This document shows positions 17,172 to 26,214 of a stretch of DNA of 64,000 nucleotides, one piece after another. The notes under the pieces are model-generated. The model searched no databases. It had not been told where the DNA came from and was given only the letters and a program-made list of their open reading frames with translations. Made by a program: the position numbers and the translations under genes. The stretch's first letter is position 1, and each line of letters begins with the position of its first letter. Source of the stretch: JAUNSR01 sp036655355 (GTDB lineage: Bacteria > Bacteroidota > Bacteroidia > Bacteroidales > JAUNSR01); the NCBI GenBank assembly GCA_036655355.1, contig JAVVQG010000012.1, positions 62,001-126,000 on the forward strand, in the 5' to 3' direction.

Positions 17172-18362
17172 TTACGCTCCGAAAAATGACATTACCCGAG
17201 CAGGTGTTCCACCGCCGGCAATCTCTTCGGCCATAAACGTCATCGCAGGTGAAACGTGTGCAAAATATTTCTGATAACCCAAACACAATATGTTATGGCC
17301 TCTTTCGCCATTCGCTGAATTGCCGATCCGATCTTTGGGACAACCTCCGTTGCATAGTTTCAAGTAATTGCATTTCTTACATTGCATCGTTAATCCGGTT
17401 CTTTTTTGTTGTCCGAAACGGAGTTGTTTACGTCCGTACATCATTCCGGTAATCGTCTGCTCGTTCATGTTGCCGAGCAAGTGGTCAGAATTAGAGAAAT
17501 GGTCACAGGAATAAATATCTCCATTGTATTGCACCACCCCCGAATGTCCACAGGTTTGATGGAATTTACAGTTGGTGATCTCTTTCCTACAGAATGTATT
17601 CAGCGTATCTTCAAAAACGGATACGTAGGTGCGCCCGACATCATGTCTGACCCAATCGTCGAATATTTCACAAAGAAAAGATCCGTAAGAGAGTGGAGGA
17701 ACCGACCATTCGGCAATGTGATTGTTTTGTCCTCCAACAAGCGGATGGAAATAAAGGTTACGGAATCCCTGTGATTTGAAGAAACGATACATTTCCAAAG
17801 GATACTGTACGTTGTATTCATGAATGGTGGCATGGATGTTGAACCGAACACCAAATTTACGTAGGAGCGATATTCCGAACATCACTTCATCGTAATTCCC
17901 CGTACCATCCGGTTTCAGACGATATTTGTTATGACAATGCTTCGGCCCGTCTAAATATACATTCACAAGAAAATCTTGTTTTTTGAAGAAATTACACCAA
18001 TCGGAATCAATTAGTGATCCATTCGTGAAGATTGTATTGGTAACTTTTTTTCCGTTCGAGTAAATCTGCTGAAATCGCAGTGCTTTTTGATAGAAATCAA
18101 TTCCCCTTAACAGTGGTTCGCCTCCTTTCCAGTAAAAACAGACCCCTGTATGTATTTGTGCTTCGATATACTGCCTGGTGAACTTTTCTAATACATCATC
18201 ACTCATCTCTTCGTTATCCGGCTCATCCTTTTCTGGTAGATTCTGGTCACAAAAGGTACACTTTAAGTTGCAGATATTTCCGGCAGATCTTGCCGATACA
18301 TATACCGGAAAAGCCATCGCTCCATAATTGTAATCTGGTTCCATAGTATACAGTTTGTTCAA
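17172..18362 (-). CDS. anaerobic sulfatase maturase-like radical SAM/SPASM enzyme
   Basis: The 396-aa protein has the radical SAM cluster motif CNLKCTFC (Cys31, 35, 38), a GGEPLL SAM-binding motif, and the DGPKHCHNKYR segment typical of anSME enzymes. The C-terminal half carries SPASM cysteines (CKFHQTCG, GDIYSCDHF, CKKCNYLKLCNGGCPKD, CLGY) for two auxiliary [4Fe-4S] clusters. Characterised members convert a Cys or Ser of sulfatases to formylglycine. The motif after the third cysteine is CDQN rather than the common CYY/CYA, and no sulfatase gene is in the window, so the true target peptide is uncertain. Monocistronic. Confidence 0.82.
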   Translation of the reverse strand: MNKLYTMEPDYNYGAMAFPVYVSARSAGNICNLKCTFCDQNLPEKDEPDNEEMSDDVLEKFTRQYIEAQIHTGVCFYWKGGEPLLRGIDFYQKALRFQQIYSNGKKVTNTIFTNGSLIDSDWCNFFKKQDFLVNVYLDGPKHCHNKYRLKPDGTGNYDEVMFGISLLRKFGVRFNIHATIHEYNVQYPLEMYRFFKSQGFRNLYFHPLVGGQNNHIAEWSVPPLSYGSFLCEIFDDWVRHDVGRTYVSVFEDTLNTFCRKEITNCKFHQTCGHSGVVQYNGDIYSCDHFSNSDHLLGNMNEQTITGMMYGRKQLRFGQQKRTGLTMQCKKCNYLKLCNGGCPKDRIGNSANGERGHNILCLGYQKYFAHVSPAMTFMAEEIAGGGTPARVMSFFGA

Positions 18363-18481
18363 TATAAAGTTCTGTAGTATACCTTCTGATTAGGAGGTAG
18401 AAAAACATAACTTTTCTTCCATTTTAAACAACCTTGAGCGTAAATAGTTTAATTTATACATCACAATATTTTTTGATATCA

Positions 18482-18530
18482 TAAAAGAGGCCACCTGAGC
18501 TAAAGGTTGTAACCTTACCTCAGATGGCCT
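18482..18530 (-). terminator. terminator downstream of the amylase gene
   Basis: Outer arms AGGCCACCTGAG (18488-18499) and CTCAGATGGCCT (18519-18530), one G-T wobble apart from perfect, with an inner AAGGTT/AACCTT stem; minus-strand tail CTTTTAT. Confidence 0.8.
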
Positions 18531-18539
18531 TGTTTTGTA

Positions 18540-20387
18540 TTAATACTCTAGAATGAGAAGTTCTCTTGGTCCGAATTTCATCTCTTTGCCGAAAGTAACT
18601 TCTTTGCCGGTCAATACATCTTTTGCCGATTTTACTCCGGTCAGAATCTCCGCATATGGCTCCATTGAGATGGTGTTTTCTGAATTTGTGCCGTTCATCA
18701 TCACCAATACGCGCTGGTTGCCGTGCTGACGCTGATATGCGTAAACTCCCTTCAAAGGCATGAAATGTTTCATAGATCCTTTCTTGACAGCCTCGTTGCC
18801 CTTACGCCAAGTCAATACTTTCTGAAGGAAATCGTGAGCTTCGTTTTGAAGGTCGGAGCGACCTTCCGCTGTAAATTCACTTACTGAATCCCCTGGGAAA
18901 CCGCCTACAAAATCCCGACGGACATATCCGTCACTTCCCGCTTTCGTTCCATTCATCAATGTCTCACTTCCGTAATAGATCTGAGGAATACCGCGTGTTG
19001 TCAACAGCAGAGTATAGGCTTGTTTGAAAATTCCGAGATCCGAAGGCATTTCCATCAAGAAACGGTCGGTATCGTGGTTATCCAAGAAAAACATGACAGA
19101 CATCGGATCCGCATACATGTAATCCATCGCAAGCTGATTGTAAATGTGGTTTAAGCCGTTCCATGCGTCCGTTTCCTCTCCGAAGGCTCTACGCGTTGCG
19201 CTCATCAGTGGGAAGTCCATTACCACAGGCAGGTGCGAGTTACCCATCTTGTTCATTTTCGCATTCTGTTGCCACCAAGAAGTACCTCCTTCTGCCTCCA
19301 ACCACGATTCACCGACGATGTTGAAATTCGGATACTCCTCTTTTACAGCCTTGCACCATTCCGCCATCGGCTCGAATGCGGCGTAAGGGTAGGTATCCAT
19401 CCGGATTCCGTCGATTCCGGCATATTCGATCCAGTAAATAGAATTCTGAATCAGGTATTTCATCAGGTGCTCATTTTTCTGATTCAAATCGGGCATTTCT
19501 TTCACAAACCAACCGTCTTCAGTTAGTTTTCTATCGTAATCCGATGTGTATGGGTCGAAATGAGGAGTCAAACGATAAGAAGTTTGAACGTAACCGTCCG
19601 GGAAGTTGAACCAGTTGTGCTCCGGACGGTCCAGAAACCAGATATGTTCGCTTCCGCAGTGGTTGAAAATCATGTCCATGACAACTTTCATCCCTTTCTC
19701 ATGGGTTTTGTCAATCAGTTTCTTGTATTCGTCATTCGAACCGAAACGCGGATCCACCTTGTAATAATCTGTGGTGGCATAGCCGTGATATGAGCCGTGG
19801 GGCATGTCATTTTCAAGTACCGGATTCAGCCATATTGCTGTAACACCCAGGTTTTCAAGATAATCGAGGTTGTCTTCAATCCCTTTCAAGTCACCTCCGT
19901 GACGACCATTCGGGTCGTTTCGGTCTACTTTTACAGGGAAACGCATTTTAGCTCCTTCGTTGTTCGATTGGTCGCCGTCTGCAAAACGATCGGGCATGAT
20001 CAGATACAGTGCGTCTTCTGAACTGAACCCTTTGCGAAGCGCCGGATCCATCTCTCTTTCTTTTAATTCGTAAGCTACCTTGGTCTTTTCTCTTCCTCTT
20101 TTTAGGTTAATATTCATCTTGCCCGGTTTTGCCGAAGGATCGATGTTTAAATAGAGGAAAAGGTAATTGGGACTCTCAAGTGCAACTTGACGGGTGATGG
20201 TCACTCCCGGGTAATCAATGCTTGCTTCAGCCTTTGCTAGGTCGGGACCGTAGATCATAATCTGAAGTTCGGGATTCTTCATGTCTGTCCACCAAAAGTC
20301 AGGATGTACCTGTTGCGGTTTGATAGCTGCGTAACTCAAAAGTGAGCTGCCAACCAGAAGGGCAACTGTTAATATATTCTTCTTCAT
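18540..20387 (-). CDS. GH13 alpha-amylase / neopullulanase, SusA-like
   Basis: The 615-aa secreted glycosidase has a signal peptide (1-20), an N-terminal beta-sandwich of the cyclomaltodextrinase type (about 22-112), a (beta/alpha)8 barrel and a C-terminal beta domain. Catalytic residues are recognisable: Asp331 nucleophile (DGIRMD), Glu360 acid/base (IVGES) and Asp439 (FLDNHDTDRF). The length and N-domain are close to SusA neopullulanase of Bacteroides, which cleaves starch and pullulan oligosaccharides in the periplasm. There is no susB, susC, susD or susR nearby, so this is a lone copy outside a starch locus. It follows lon after a terminator. Confidence 0.9.
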   Translation of the reverse strand: MKKNILTVALLVGSSLLSYAAIKPQQVHPDFWWTDMKNPELQIMIYGPDLAKAEASIDYPGVTITRQVALESPNYLFLYLNIDPSAKPGKMNINLKRGREKTKVAYELKEREMDPALRKGFSSEDALYLIMPDRFADGDQSNNEGAKMRFPVKVDRNDPNGRHGGDLKGIEDNLDYLENLGVTAIWLNPVLENDMPHGSYHGYATTDYYKVDPRFGSNDEYKKLIDKTHEKGMKVVMDMIFNHCGSEHIWFLDRPEHNWFNFPDGYVQTSYRLTPHFDPYTSDYDRKLTEDGWFVKEMPDLNQKNEHLMKYLIQNSIYWIEYAGIDGIRMDTYPYAAFEPMAEWCKAVKEEYPNFNIVGESWLEAEGGTSWWQQNAKMNKMGNSHLPVVMDFPLMSATRRAFGEETDAWNGLNHIYNQLAMDYMYADPMSVMFFLDNHDTDRFLMEMPSDLGIFKQAYTLLLTTRGIPQIYYGSETLMNGTKAGSDGYVRRDFVGGFPGDSVSEFTAEGRSDLQNEAHDFLQKVLTWRKGNEAVKKGSMKHFMPLKGVYAYQRQHGNQRVLVMMNGTNSENTISMEPYAEILTGVKSAKDVLTGKEVTFGKEMKFGPRELLILEY

Positions 20388-20417
20388 GTGCGAATGTTTA
20401 TTAAGTTAGGCTAAGGT

Positions 20418-20448
20418 AAAAAAAAATCCACCCGGTTAGGTGGATTTT
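20418..20448 (-). terminator. terminator of lon
   Basis: Arms AAAATCCACC (20423-20432) and GGTGGATTTT (20439-20448) around a six-base loop; minus-strand stem followed by nine T. Confidence 0.88.
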
Positions 20449-20489
20449 AGAACGAGAGATCAGCGTTTCGCTTACGCAATCGTTTGAGT

Positions 20490-22988
20490 TTATTTGATTG
20501 AGAGGGGATGTGCCACTTTCTCTTCAAGCAGTGCAATTTCCAGAACTTCGCGGATATCGCGTACGTAATGGAATGTTAATCCTTTCAGATAAGTGTCTTT
20601 GATCTCCTCGATATCTTTCTTGTTATCAATGCAAAGGATGATGTCTTTGATGCCTGCTCGTTTAGCGGCAAGGATTTTTTCCTTGATGCCACCCACAGGT
20701 AGAACTCTTCCGCGCAGTGTAATCTCTCCTGTCATTGCCAAATTCGGGCGAATTTTACGTTGCGTGAATGAGGAGGCAAGAGAAGTAACCATGGTAATCC
20801 CGGCAGACGGTCCGTCTTTCGGAATCGCACCTTCCGGAACATGGACGTGTACGCTCCATTTATCGAATACTTCTTCGTCGATGCCGATCTCCTCAGCATG
20901 TGATTTGATGTAATGCATTGCGATCACAGCCGATTCTTTCATCACATCGCCCAGATTTCCGGTCAATGTAAGTTTCTCTCCTTTGCTTTTAGAAAGGCTT
21001 GACTCAACAAAGAGAATCTCTCCCCCTACGGCAGTCCAGGCCAATCCGGTTACCACTCCGGCATAATCGTTTCCTTCATACATATCCGGTGTGTAGAATT
21101 TCGATCCCAAGAACTCTTGAAGGTGTTCCGGCAATAAGGTGTGCGGATACGCTTCGTTTCCTGCGATCTTACGGGCAAGACGGCGCATGATCTTTGCGAT
21201 CTGTTTGTCAAGCTGGCGAACACCCGATTCACGCGAGTAGAAACTAACCAACGCTTCCATCGTTTTTTTAGGAATGTCAAAATCCGACTTGCTGATACCA
21301 TGCGCTTCCAATTGCTTCGGAAGTAAATGGCGTCGAGCGATCTCTACCTTTTCTTCCATGATATAGCCGCTGATGTCAATCATCTCCATACGGTCCAGCA
21401 AGGGCTGTTGAATCGTATTGATGTTATTGGCTGTGGCGATGAACATCACATTAGACAAGTCATAGTCAACATCCAGGTAGTTGTCATGGAACGTAGAATT
21501 CTGTTCCGGGTCCAAAACTTCAAGTAGTGCTGAAGAGGGATCTCCTTTGAAGTCGGTTCCGATCTTATCGATCTCATCAAGTACGAATACAGGATTAGAA
21601 GTTCCGGCTTTAATCATTCCGCTGATGATACGACCCGGCATTGCACCGATGTATGTGCGTCTGTGACCACGGATTTCCGCTTCATCGTGTAATCCACCGA
21701 ACGACACCCGTACATATTTACGGTTAAGCGCCTCGGCTATCGATTTACCCAAAGAGGTTTTACCCACTCCCGGAGGGCCGTATAAACAGATGATTGGCGA
21801 CTTGAAGTCACCACGCAATTTCAAAACAGCCAGATGTTCGAGGATGCGTTCTTTCACCTTCTCCAGCCCGTAATGTTGTTTGTCTAAAACTTTTTGAGCG
21901 TTTTTCAGATTCAGTTTATCTTTCGAGTATTCCCCCCAAGGAAGGTCTAACATCGTCTTCATGTAATTCAGCTGAATCGAAAAATCGGGAGACTGCGGAT
22001 GGAGTCTTTCCAGTTTTCGCATCTCTTTTTCGAAGATTTGTGCAACCTGAGCACTCCATTTCTTTGTTTCGGCTTTGGTTCTTAATTCTTCGAAATCCTG
22101 ATCCTGAGGATTACCTCCAAGTTCTTCCTGGATGGTTTTCATCTGCGCCTGCAAATAATGTTCGCGTTGTTGTTGGCTGAGGTCTTCGCGCGTCTTATTC
22201 TGGATGTTGGCTTTAATCTCTAGAAGTTGCGCATCGCGCGTCAGATTTTTGAAAAGAGAGTAAGCGCGGTCTTTGGTACTGTCCAATGATAATAGCTTTT
22301 GTTTATCTTCGGCTACAGACGGAAGACTTGAACAAAGGAAGTTTACCAGATATACCGGATTATCGATATTGCGCAGGGCGAACATCAACTCACGCGGAGC
22401 ATCATTCATCGTTTTGAAGATGCGTGTCGTGATGTCTTTGATTGAATCAATGAGTGCTTCAAATTCACGATCCTCTTTCGACGGGTCGATCTCCTCATAA
22501 AGCGTGATATTCCCTTTTAGATAAGGATCCGTTTCGGTCAATTCATTCAGAATAAATCTTTTCTTACCCTGAAGAATTACGGTGGTGGTCTGATCCGGCA
22601 TTTCCAGAATCTTCAGCACTTCCGCTACTGTACCGATTCGGTAAAGATCTTCAAGTGACGGATCATTGGTGTTTTCTTCGATCTGGCATACTACGCCAAT
22701 GAATTCTTTGCCGGAATTCGCATCTTTTATCAGTTTAAGCGATTTTGTTCGGCCTACTGATACAGGAAGCGCAACTCCCGGAAAAAGTACCATGTTGCGA
22801 AGTGGCAAAATTGGAAGACCTTCTGTCTTCAAGCCGTTGCAATTCATATCCGGATCACCGTTTATCTCCGCGAAAATCGGCATTACTGTTCCCTGGTTTT
22901 CATTTTCGTCGAATGTGAGATCGTCTGAAAATACAAATGAGGGTTGTATATATGTCATATTGTCAGTTATTAATCCTAATTGTTTCAT
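20490..22988 (-). CDS. lon: ATP-dependent protease La
   Basis: Lon is a hexameric cytoplasmic AAA+ protease that degrades misfolded and regulatory proteins. The 832-aa product has an N-terminal LON substrate domain (about 58-250, starting LPILPLRNMVLFPG), a coiled-coil, Walker A GPPGVGKTS (404-412), Walker B VFVLDEID, and a C-terminal serine-lysine protease domain with Ser728 (PKDGPSAG) and Lys771 (GGIKEK). An extra 50 residues precede the LON domain, as in other Bacteroidota Lon proteins. A TAAATTTG element lies 49 bases upstream of the start. Confidence 0.97.
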   Translation of the reverse strand: MKQLGLITDNMTYIQPSFVFSDDLTFDENENQGTVMPIFAEINGDPDMNCNGLKTEGLPILPLRNMVLFPGVALPVSVGRTKSLKLIKDANSGKEFIGVVCQIEENTNDPSLEDLYRIGTVAEVLKILEMPDQTTTVILQGKKRFILNELTETDPYLKGNITLYEEIDPSKEDREFEALIDSIKDITTRIFKTMNDAPRELMFALRNIDNPVYLVNFLCSSLPSVAEDKQKLLSLDSTKDRAYSLFKNLTRDAQLLEIKANIQNKTREDLSQQQREHYLQAQMKTIQEELGGNPQDQDFEELRTKAETKKWSAQVAQIFEKEMRKLERLHPQSPDFSIQLNYMKTMLDLPWGEYSKDKLNLKNAQKVLDKQHYGLEKVKERILEHLAVLKLRGDFKSPIICLYGPPGVGKTSLGKSIAEALNRKYVRVSFGGLHDEAEIRGHRRTYIGAMPGRIISGMIKAGTSNPVFVLDEIDKIGTDFKGDPSSALLEVLDPEQNSTFHDNYLDVDYDLSNVMFIATANNINTIQQPLLDRMEMIDISGYIMEEKVEIARRHLLPKQLEAHGISKSDFDIPKKTMEALVSFYSRESGVRQLDKQIAKIMRRLARKIAGNEAYPHTLLPEHLQEFLGSKFYTPDMYEGNDYAGVVTGLAWTAVGGEILFVESSLSKSKGEKLTLTGNLGDVMKESAVIAMHYIKSHAEEIGIDEEVFDKWSVHVHVPEGAIPKDGPSAGITMVTSLASSFTQRKIRPNLAMTGEITLRGRVLPVGGIKEKILAAKRAGIKDIILCIDNKKDIEEIKDTYLKGLTFHYVRDIREVLEIALLEEKVAHPLSIK

Positions 22989-23036
22989 AGATTTTATGTG
23001 ATGTCTGTTGATTTGAAGTTAACACAATCAGCGTGC

Positions 23037-23044
23037 CAAATTTA
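23037..23044 (-). promoter_or_regulatory. -7 promoter element for lon
   Basis: Minus-strand TAAATTTG is an exact TAnnTTTG match, placed 49 bases before the lon start. No TTG at -33. Confidence 0.45.
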
Positions 23045-23167
23045 GCGAAACGAAACGGGCTGGCGAAATTTTTTCGTTTCTTTGCAATTTATCTTCTCCG
23101 GAAGCGGATGAATCACTTCTTTCCTCAACGCTTTCTGGAACCAAAAGAATTAACTTCACTTGATGTT

Positions 23168-23890
23168 ATGGCAAATCATTATTTTAGGTTTAAGCAATTT
23201 GAGATTAATCAAGAGCATTGCGCGATGAAAGTAGGGACAGACGGTGTGCTGCTTGGAGCATGGTGTGATGTTTCGAATGCCTCGCGGATACTGGATATCG
23301 GCACCGGCACGGGTTTGATATCTTTGATGATCGCTCAGCGGAATGCTACCGCTCAGATTGATGCGGTAGAGATTGACGAGGATGCTTTTAAGCAGGCATC
23401 ATTCAATTTTGCAGCATCTCCTTGGAGTTGCCGATTACACCCGATAAAATGTTCTTTCACTGATTTTGAATTTCGCAAAGAACAGAAATATGACCTGATT
23501 GTTTCGAATCCCCCTTATTTTGAAGATTCGTTGAAGGCTGATTGTAAAAAAAGAACGATGGCCCGTCATACCGACTCCCTCTCATTCGACTCTCTGATAC
23601 AGGGAGCATCGGCACTTCTGGCTGAAAATGGAATTTTGTCATTGGTTTATCCCGTTGATGCGGATGTTCGAATCAACGCATTGGCGAGCGGTAACGGTTT
23701 AGTTTGTGTACGCAAGACGTGGGTGAAGGGAAATCCTGCTTCACCGGTTAAAAGGGTATTGGCAGAATTCGTTCATTCCTCTCAAGAAACAGCCCTGAAG
23801 GAAGAGGAGCTAGTTGTGGAAGTTGACCGTCATGTGTATACTTCCGAATACACCCGTCTTACCCGCGATTTCTATTTGAAAATGAAGTAG
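23168..23890 (+). CDS. tRNA1(Val) adenine-37 N6-methyltransferase (TrmN6 family)
   Basis: The 240-aa class I SAM-dependent methyltransferase has the glycine-rich motif LDIGTGTGLIS, the acidic EID at the end of strand 2, and the NPPY motif (IVSNPPYFEDS) diagnostic of N6-adenine or N5-glutamine methylation. Family members modify A37 of tRNA1(Val). The start at 23168 (MANHYFRFKQF) is preferred because homologues begin there; the open frame continues upstream to 23033 but that part overlaps the lon promoter and is unlike the family. Divergent from lon. The family is also annotated YfiC-like. Confidence 0.88.
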   Translation: MANHYFRFKQFEINQEHCAMKVGTDGVLLGAWCDVSNASRILDIGTGTGLISLMIAQRNATAQIDAVEIDEDAFKQASFNFAASPWSCRLHPIKCSFTDFEFRKEQKYDLIVSNPPYFEDSLKADCKKRTMARHTDSLSFDSLIQGASALLAENGILSLVYPVDADVRINALASGNGLVCVRKTWVKGNPASPVKRVLAEFVHSSQETALKEEELVVEVDRHVYTSEYTRLTRDFYLKMK

Positions 23891-23905
23891 CTTTCCTTTT
23901 TTTTC

Positions 23906-23937
23906 TTGCAGTTGTATTGTATTTTTTGTTAAGTTTG
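23906..23937 (+). promoter_or_regulatory. promoter of glnA
   Basis: TTG at 23906-23908 and TAAGTTTG at 23930-23937 match the Bacteroidota -33/-7 pair with 21 bases between; the glnA start follows 56 bases later. Confidence 0.5.
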
Positions 23938-23993
23938 AAAAGAAAGCCTGCTGGGTTTTCCAAAACCTTATAATCTAAAAATACACAAGAAAA

Positions 23994-25496
23994 ATGGAGA
24001 CACAAACTTTAAATCCGAACCCACTTGTTCAGTTTCTGGGAAAAGAACCTCGTGATTTTACCAAAGCGGATCTGATTCGTTACATTCAGGCAAATAACAT
24101 CCAGATGGTGAATTTTCGCTATTCTGGTGCTGACGGAAGATTGAAAACATTGAATTTTATCATTAGTAGCCTGGAGCGACTTGAAAATATTCTGACTTAC
24201 GGCGAACGCGTGGACGGCTCCAGCCTCTTTCCTTATATAGATACAAATTCAAGCGATTTATATGTTATACCGCGATACCGTACTGCTTTTCTTAATCCAT
24301 TTAGTGAAATTCCGGCAATAGATATTCTATGCTCTTTCTATGATAAAGATGGGAAACCATTGGAGTCTTCTCCTGAATATACGTTGCGTAAAGCGGCTAA
24401 GGTTTTCAGAGAAACTACCGGGATGGAGTTTCAGGCGATGGGGGAATTGGAATATTACGTAATTCGGAAAGAAGATCCCTTATTCGTAACGCCCGATCAA
24501 CGTGGGTATCATGAATCGGCACCTTTTGCCAAAGGAGGCGATCTCCGTGCCGAAGCAATGAAAGCAATTGCACAAACGGGCGGTAAGATTAAATACGGAC
24601 ATTCGGAGGTGGGTAATTTTACCCAAGACGGCTTGCTGTATGAACAGAATGAAATTGAATTTCTTCCGGTCGATGTTGAAGAAGCCGCAGATCAATTGAT
24701 GATTGCGAAATGGATTCTGCGTACATTGGCTTACAAACACGACGTGGATCTCACCTTCGCGCCTAAAATCACCACCGGTAAAGCGGGTAGTGGGATGCAT
24801 ATCCACACCAGAATCATGAAGGATGGCAAGAATATGTATGCTAAAGAGGGGGGATTGACCGATGAGGCGTTAAAAGCGATCGCAGGTATTCTTGAATTGG
24901 CTCCGGCTTTAACTGCGTTCGGAAATACCAATCCCACTTCCTATTTCCGACTTGTTCCGCATCAAGAAGCTCCTACGAATATTTGTTGGGGTGATCGGAA
25001 TCGTTCAGTTTTGGTTCGTGTTCCCCTCGGATGGGCAAAGGGTGCGAGCGAGATGATTTCAGACGCAAACCCGAAAGAGAATCCGGGTCAGGAAGATATG
25101 AGTAAAAAACAGACGGTGGAGTTCCGTTGTCCGGACGGTTCAGCCGACGTGTATCTCTTACTGGCTGCACTGTGTGTGGCTGCACGTTACGGTTTTGAGA
25201 TGGAGAATGCCATCGGATACGCAAAGGATCATTATGTATCTGTGAATATTTTCCACGATGAGCACAAGGATACGTTGGCAAAATTAAGTACGCTCCCGGC
25301 TTCTTGTTCGAAATCGGCCGATGCTTTGGAGACGTTGTCTGAGGTTTTTGAACGAAAAGGGGTATTTGATAAGAATCTGATTCAAGGTACTATCAATATG
25401 TTGCGAGCTTATCAAGATGAAAATCTGCGTGAAGAGATCGAGTCGGGTACACGAGATTTGAATGAGTTGGTAAAGAGATATATCAATGCCGGCTGA
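23994..25496 (+). CDS. glnA: glutamine synthetase, type I-like
   Basis: This 500-aa cytoplasmic enzyme makes glutamine from glutamate, ammonia and ATP. A beta-grasp N-terminal domain (about 30-125) precedes the catalytic domain with GELEYYV, NEIEF, GSGMHIHTR (metal and ammonium site), NPTSYFRLVP (glutamate site), NRSVLVRVP and the EFRCPDGSADVYL stretch. The size is close to GSI rather than the 700-aa GSIII also found in Bacteroidales. The NLYDLP adenylylation motif of enterobacterial GSI is not evident; the corresponding part reads VNIFHDEHK. It is flanked by its own promoter and terminator. Confidence 0.93.
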   Translation: METQTLNPNPLVQFLGKEPRDFTKADLIRYIQANNIQMVNFRYSGADGRLKTLNFIISSLERLENILTYGERVDGSSLFPYIDTNSSDLYVIPRYRTAFLNPFSEIPAIDILCSFYDKDGKPLESSPEYTLRKAAKVFRETTGMEFQAMGELEYYVIRKEDPLFVTPDQRGYHESAPFAKGGDLRAEAMKAIAQTGGKIKYGHSEVGNFTQDGLLYEQNEIEFLPVDVEEAADQLMIAKWILRTLAYKHDVDLTFAPKITTGKAGSGMHIHTRIMKDGKNMYAKEGGLTDEALKAIAGILELAPALTAFGNTNPTSYFRLVPHQEAPTNICWGDRNRSVLVRVPLGWAKGASEMISDANPKENPGQEDMSKKQTVEFRCPDGSADVYLLLAALCVAARYGFEMENAIGYAKDHYVSVNIFHDEHKDTLAKLSTLPASCSKSADALETLSEVFERKGVFDKNLIQGTINMLRAYQDENLREEIESGTRDLNELVKRYINAG

Positions 25497-25540
25497 TTTA
25501 TTTTGAGAACCACTTTTGACAGCTTCTTAGATAGAAATTT

Positions 25541-25584
25541 AGCGGTGAGATACAGAAAATAGATTCTGTTCTCACCGCTTTTTT
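25541..25584 (+). terminator. terminator of glnA
   Basis: AGCGGTGAG (25541-25549) pairs with CTCACCGCT (25571-25579), with an inner ACAGAA/TTCTGT stem and a bulge; followed by a run of T. Confidence 0.85.
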
Positions 25585-25704
25585 ATGAAATGAAATTTGT
25601 TAGAAGGTTTGTTGTGTAAGTGGCTGATTAATAGCTATAAAATCACAGGTTGATCCTTTGAATTCTCTTTGTGAAACACCGAATGGGAAAAACCAAGGCG
25701 GTGG

Positions 25705-25770
25705 TTCGACCGAAGCACGGCCTTGCTTCGACCGGAGCACTGCCTTGCTTCGACCGAACCAAGGCGATGG
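25705..25770. repeat. 22-bp GC-rich imperfect tandem repeat
   Basis: Two adjacent 22-base units (25705-25726 and 25727-25748) share TTCGACCG.AGCAC.GCCTTGC and differ at two positions; a third, degenerate unit (25749-25770) begins TTCGACCGAACC. The preceding bases AACCAAGGCGGTGG resemble the end of the third unit, so the block has both direct and partly inverted symmetry. It stands out as GC-rich in an AT-rich spacer. Its role is unknown; it could be a dispersed intergenic repeat. Confidence 0.75.
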
Positions 25771-25923
25771 CACGCACCGTATGGTTTATTAGAATCAGCT
25801 TCTCCTCCGAGAGGATTGAAATGGAGTGCTTGCAACGCTAGGTAAATGAGAGTAATGTAATTTATATTAATTCTTTAATGTTTTTTTTGTAATATAGCGG
25901 TTGAAAACTAAATGACATAAATC

Positions 25924-26214
25924 GTGGATCATAAAAAGTTCTTACAGGAGTTACAGAAACGAAGCGGGTTGGATCGCAATCGGCTACAGGAGTTGTTGAA
26001 GGCAACCGAAAATGTCATTCGGGAACAGGCCGTTAACTTGAATTCGGTATCTCTGGACGGATTAGGTACTTTTGAACCGCGTAAACGTTTGGAGTTTATT
26101 CATGAGAACAGAGAAACCGGCGAACAGATCCTTTATCCCCCCCGGATCGTAATTCATTTCACACCGGCCCTGAAATTGTCACAGACCCCTCGGAAAGGAG
26201 GCGATCATGAATGA
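25924..26214 (+). CDS. HU/IHF family DNA-binding protein
   Basis: The 96-aa basic protein follows the HU fold: N-terminal helices (KKFLQELQKRSGL), a central VSLDGLGTFEPRKR segment that corresponds to the conserved V.L.G.G.F turn, and a beta arm with YPPRIVIHFTPA. It begins with GTG at 25924. HU proteins bend and compact DNA non-specifically. The last codons overlap the start of the next gene by eight bases, so the two HU-domain proteins are translated as a coupled pair and could form heterodimers; that is inference. Confidence 0.85.
   Translation: MDHKKFLQELQKRSGLDRNRLQELLKATENVIREQAVNLNSVSLDGLGTFEPRKRLEFIHENRETGEQILYPPRIVIHFTPALKLSQTPRKGGDHE

Larger units (their letters stand above)
25497..25923. 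other. 427-bp intergenic region between glnA and the HU genes
   Basis: It holds the glnA terminator (25541-25584), a GC-rich block of 22-bp imperfect repeats (25705-25770) and an AT-rich stretch before the HU gene. A minus-strand frame at 25635-25835 exists but is created largely by the repeat and has no recognisable homology. No promoter with both boxes was found for the HU genes. Confidence 0.6.

Noticed and set aside
18540..20387. A starch-utilisation (Sus) locus
   Set aside because: Only the amylase is present; no SusC/SusD pair, susB or regulator nearby.
23033..23167. Upstream extension of the trmN6 frame
   Set aside because: Overlaps the lon promoter, unlike family N-termini; the Met at 23168 begins the conserved part.
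25635..25835. Minus-strand 66-codon frame in the glnA-HU spacer
   Set aside because: It is built around the 22-bp GC-rich repeats and has no recognisable domain or promoter.
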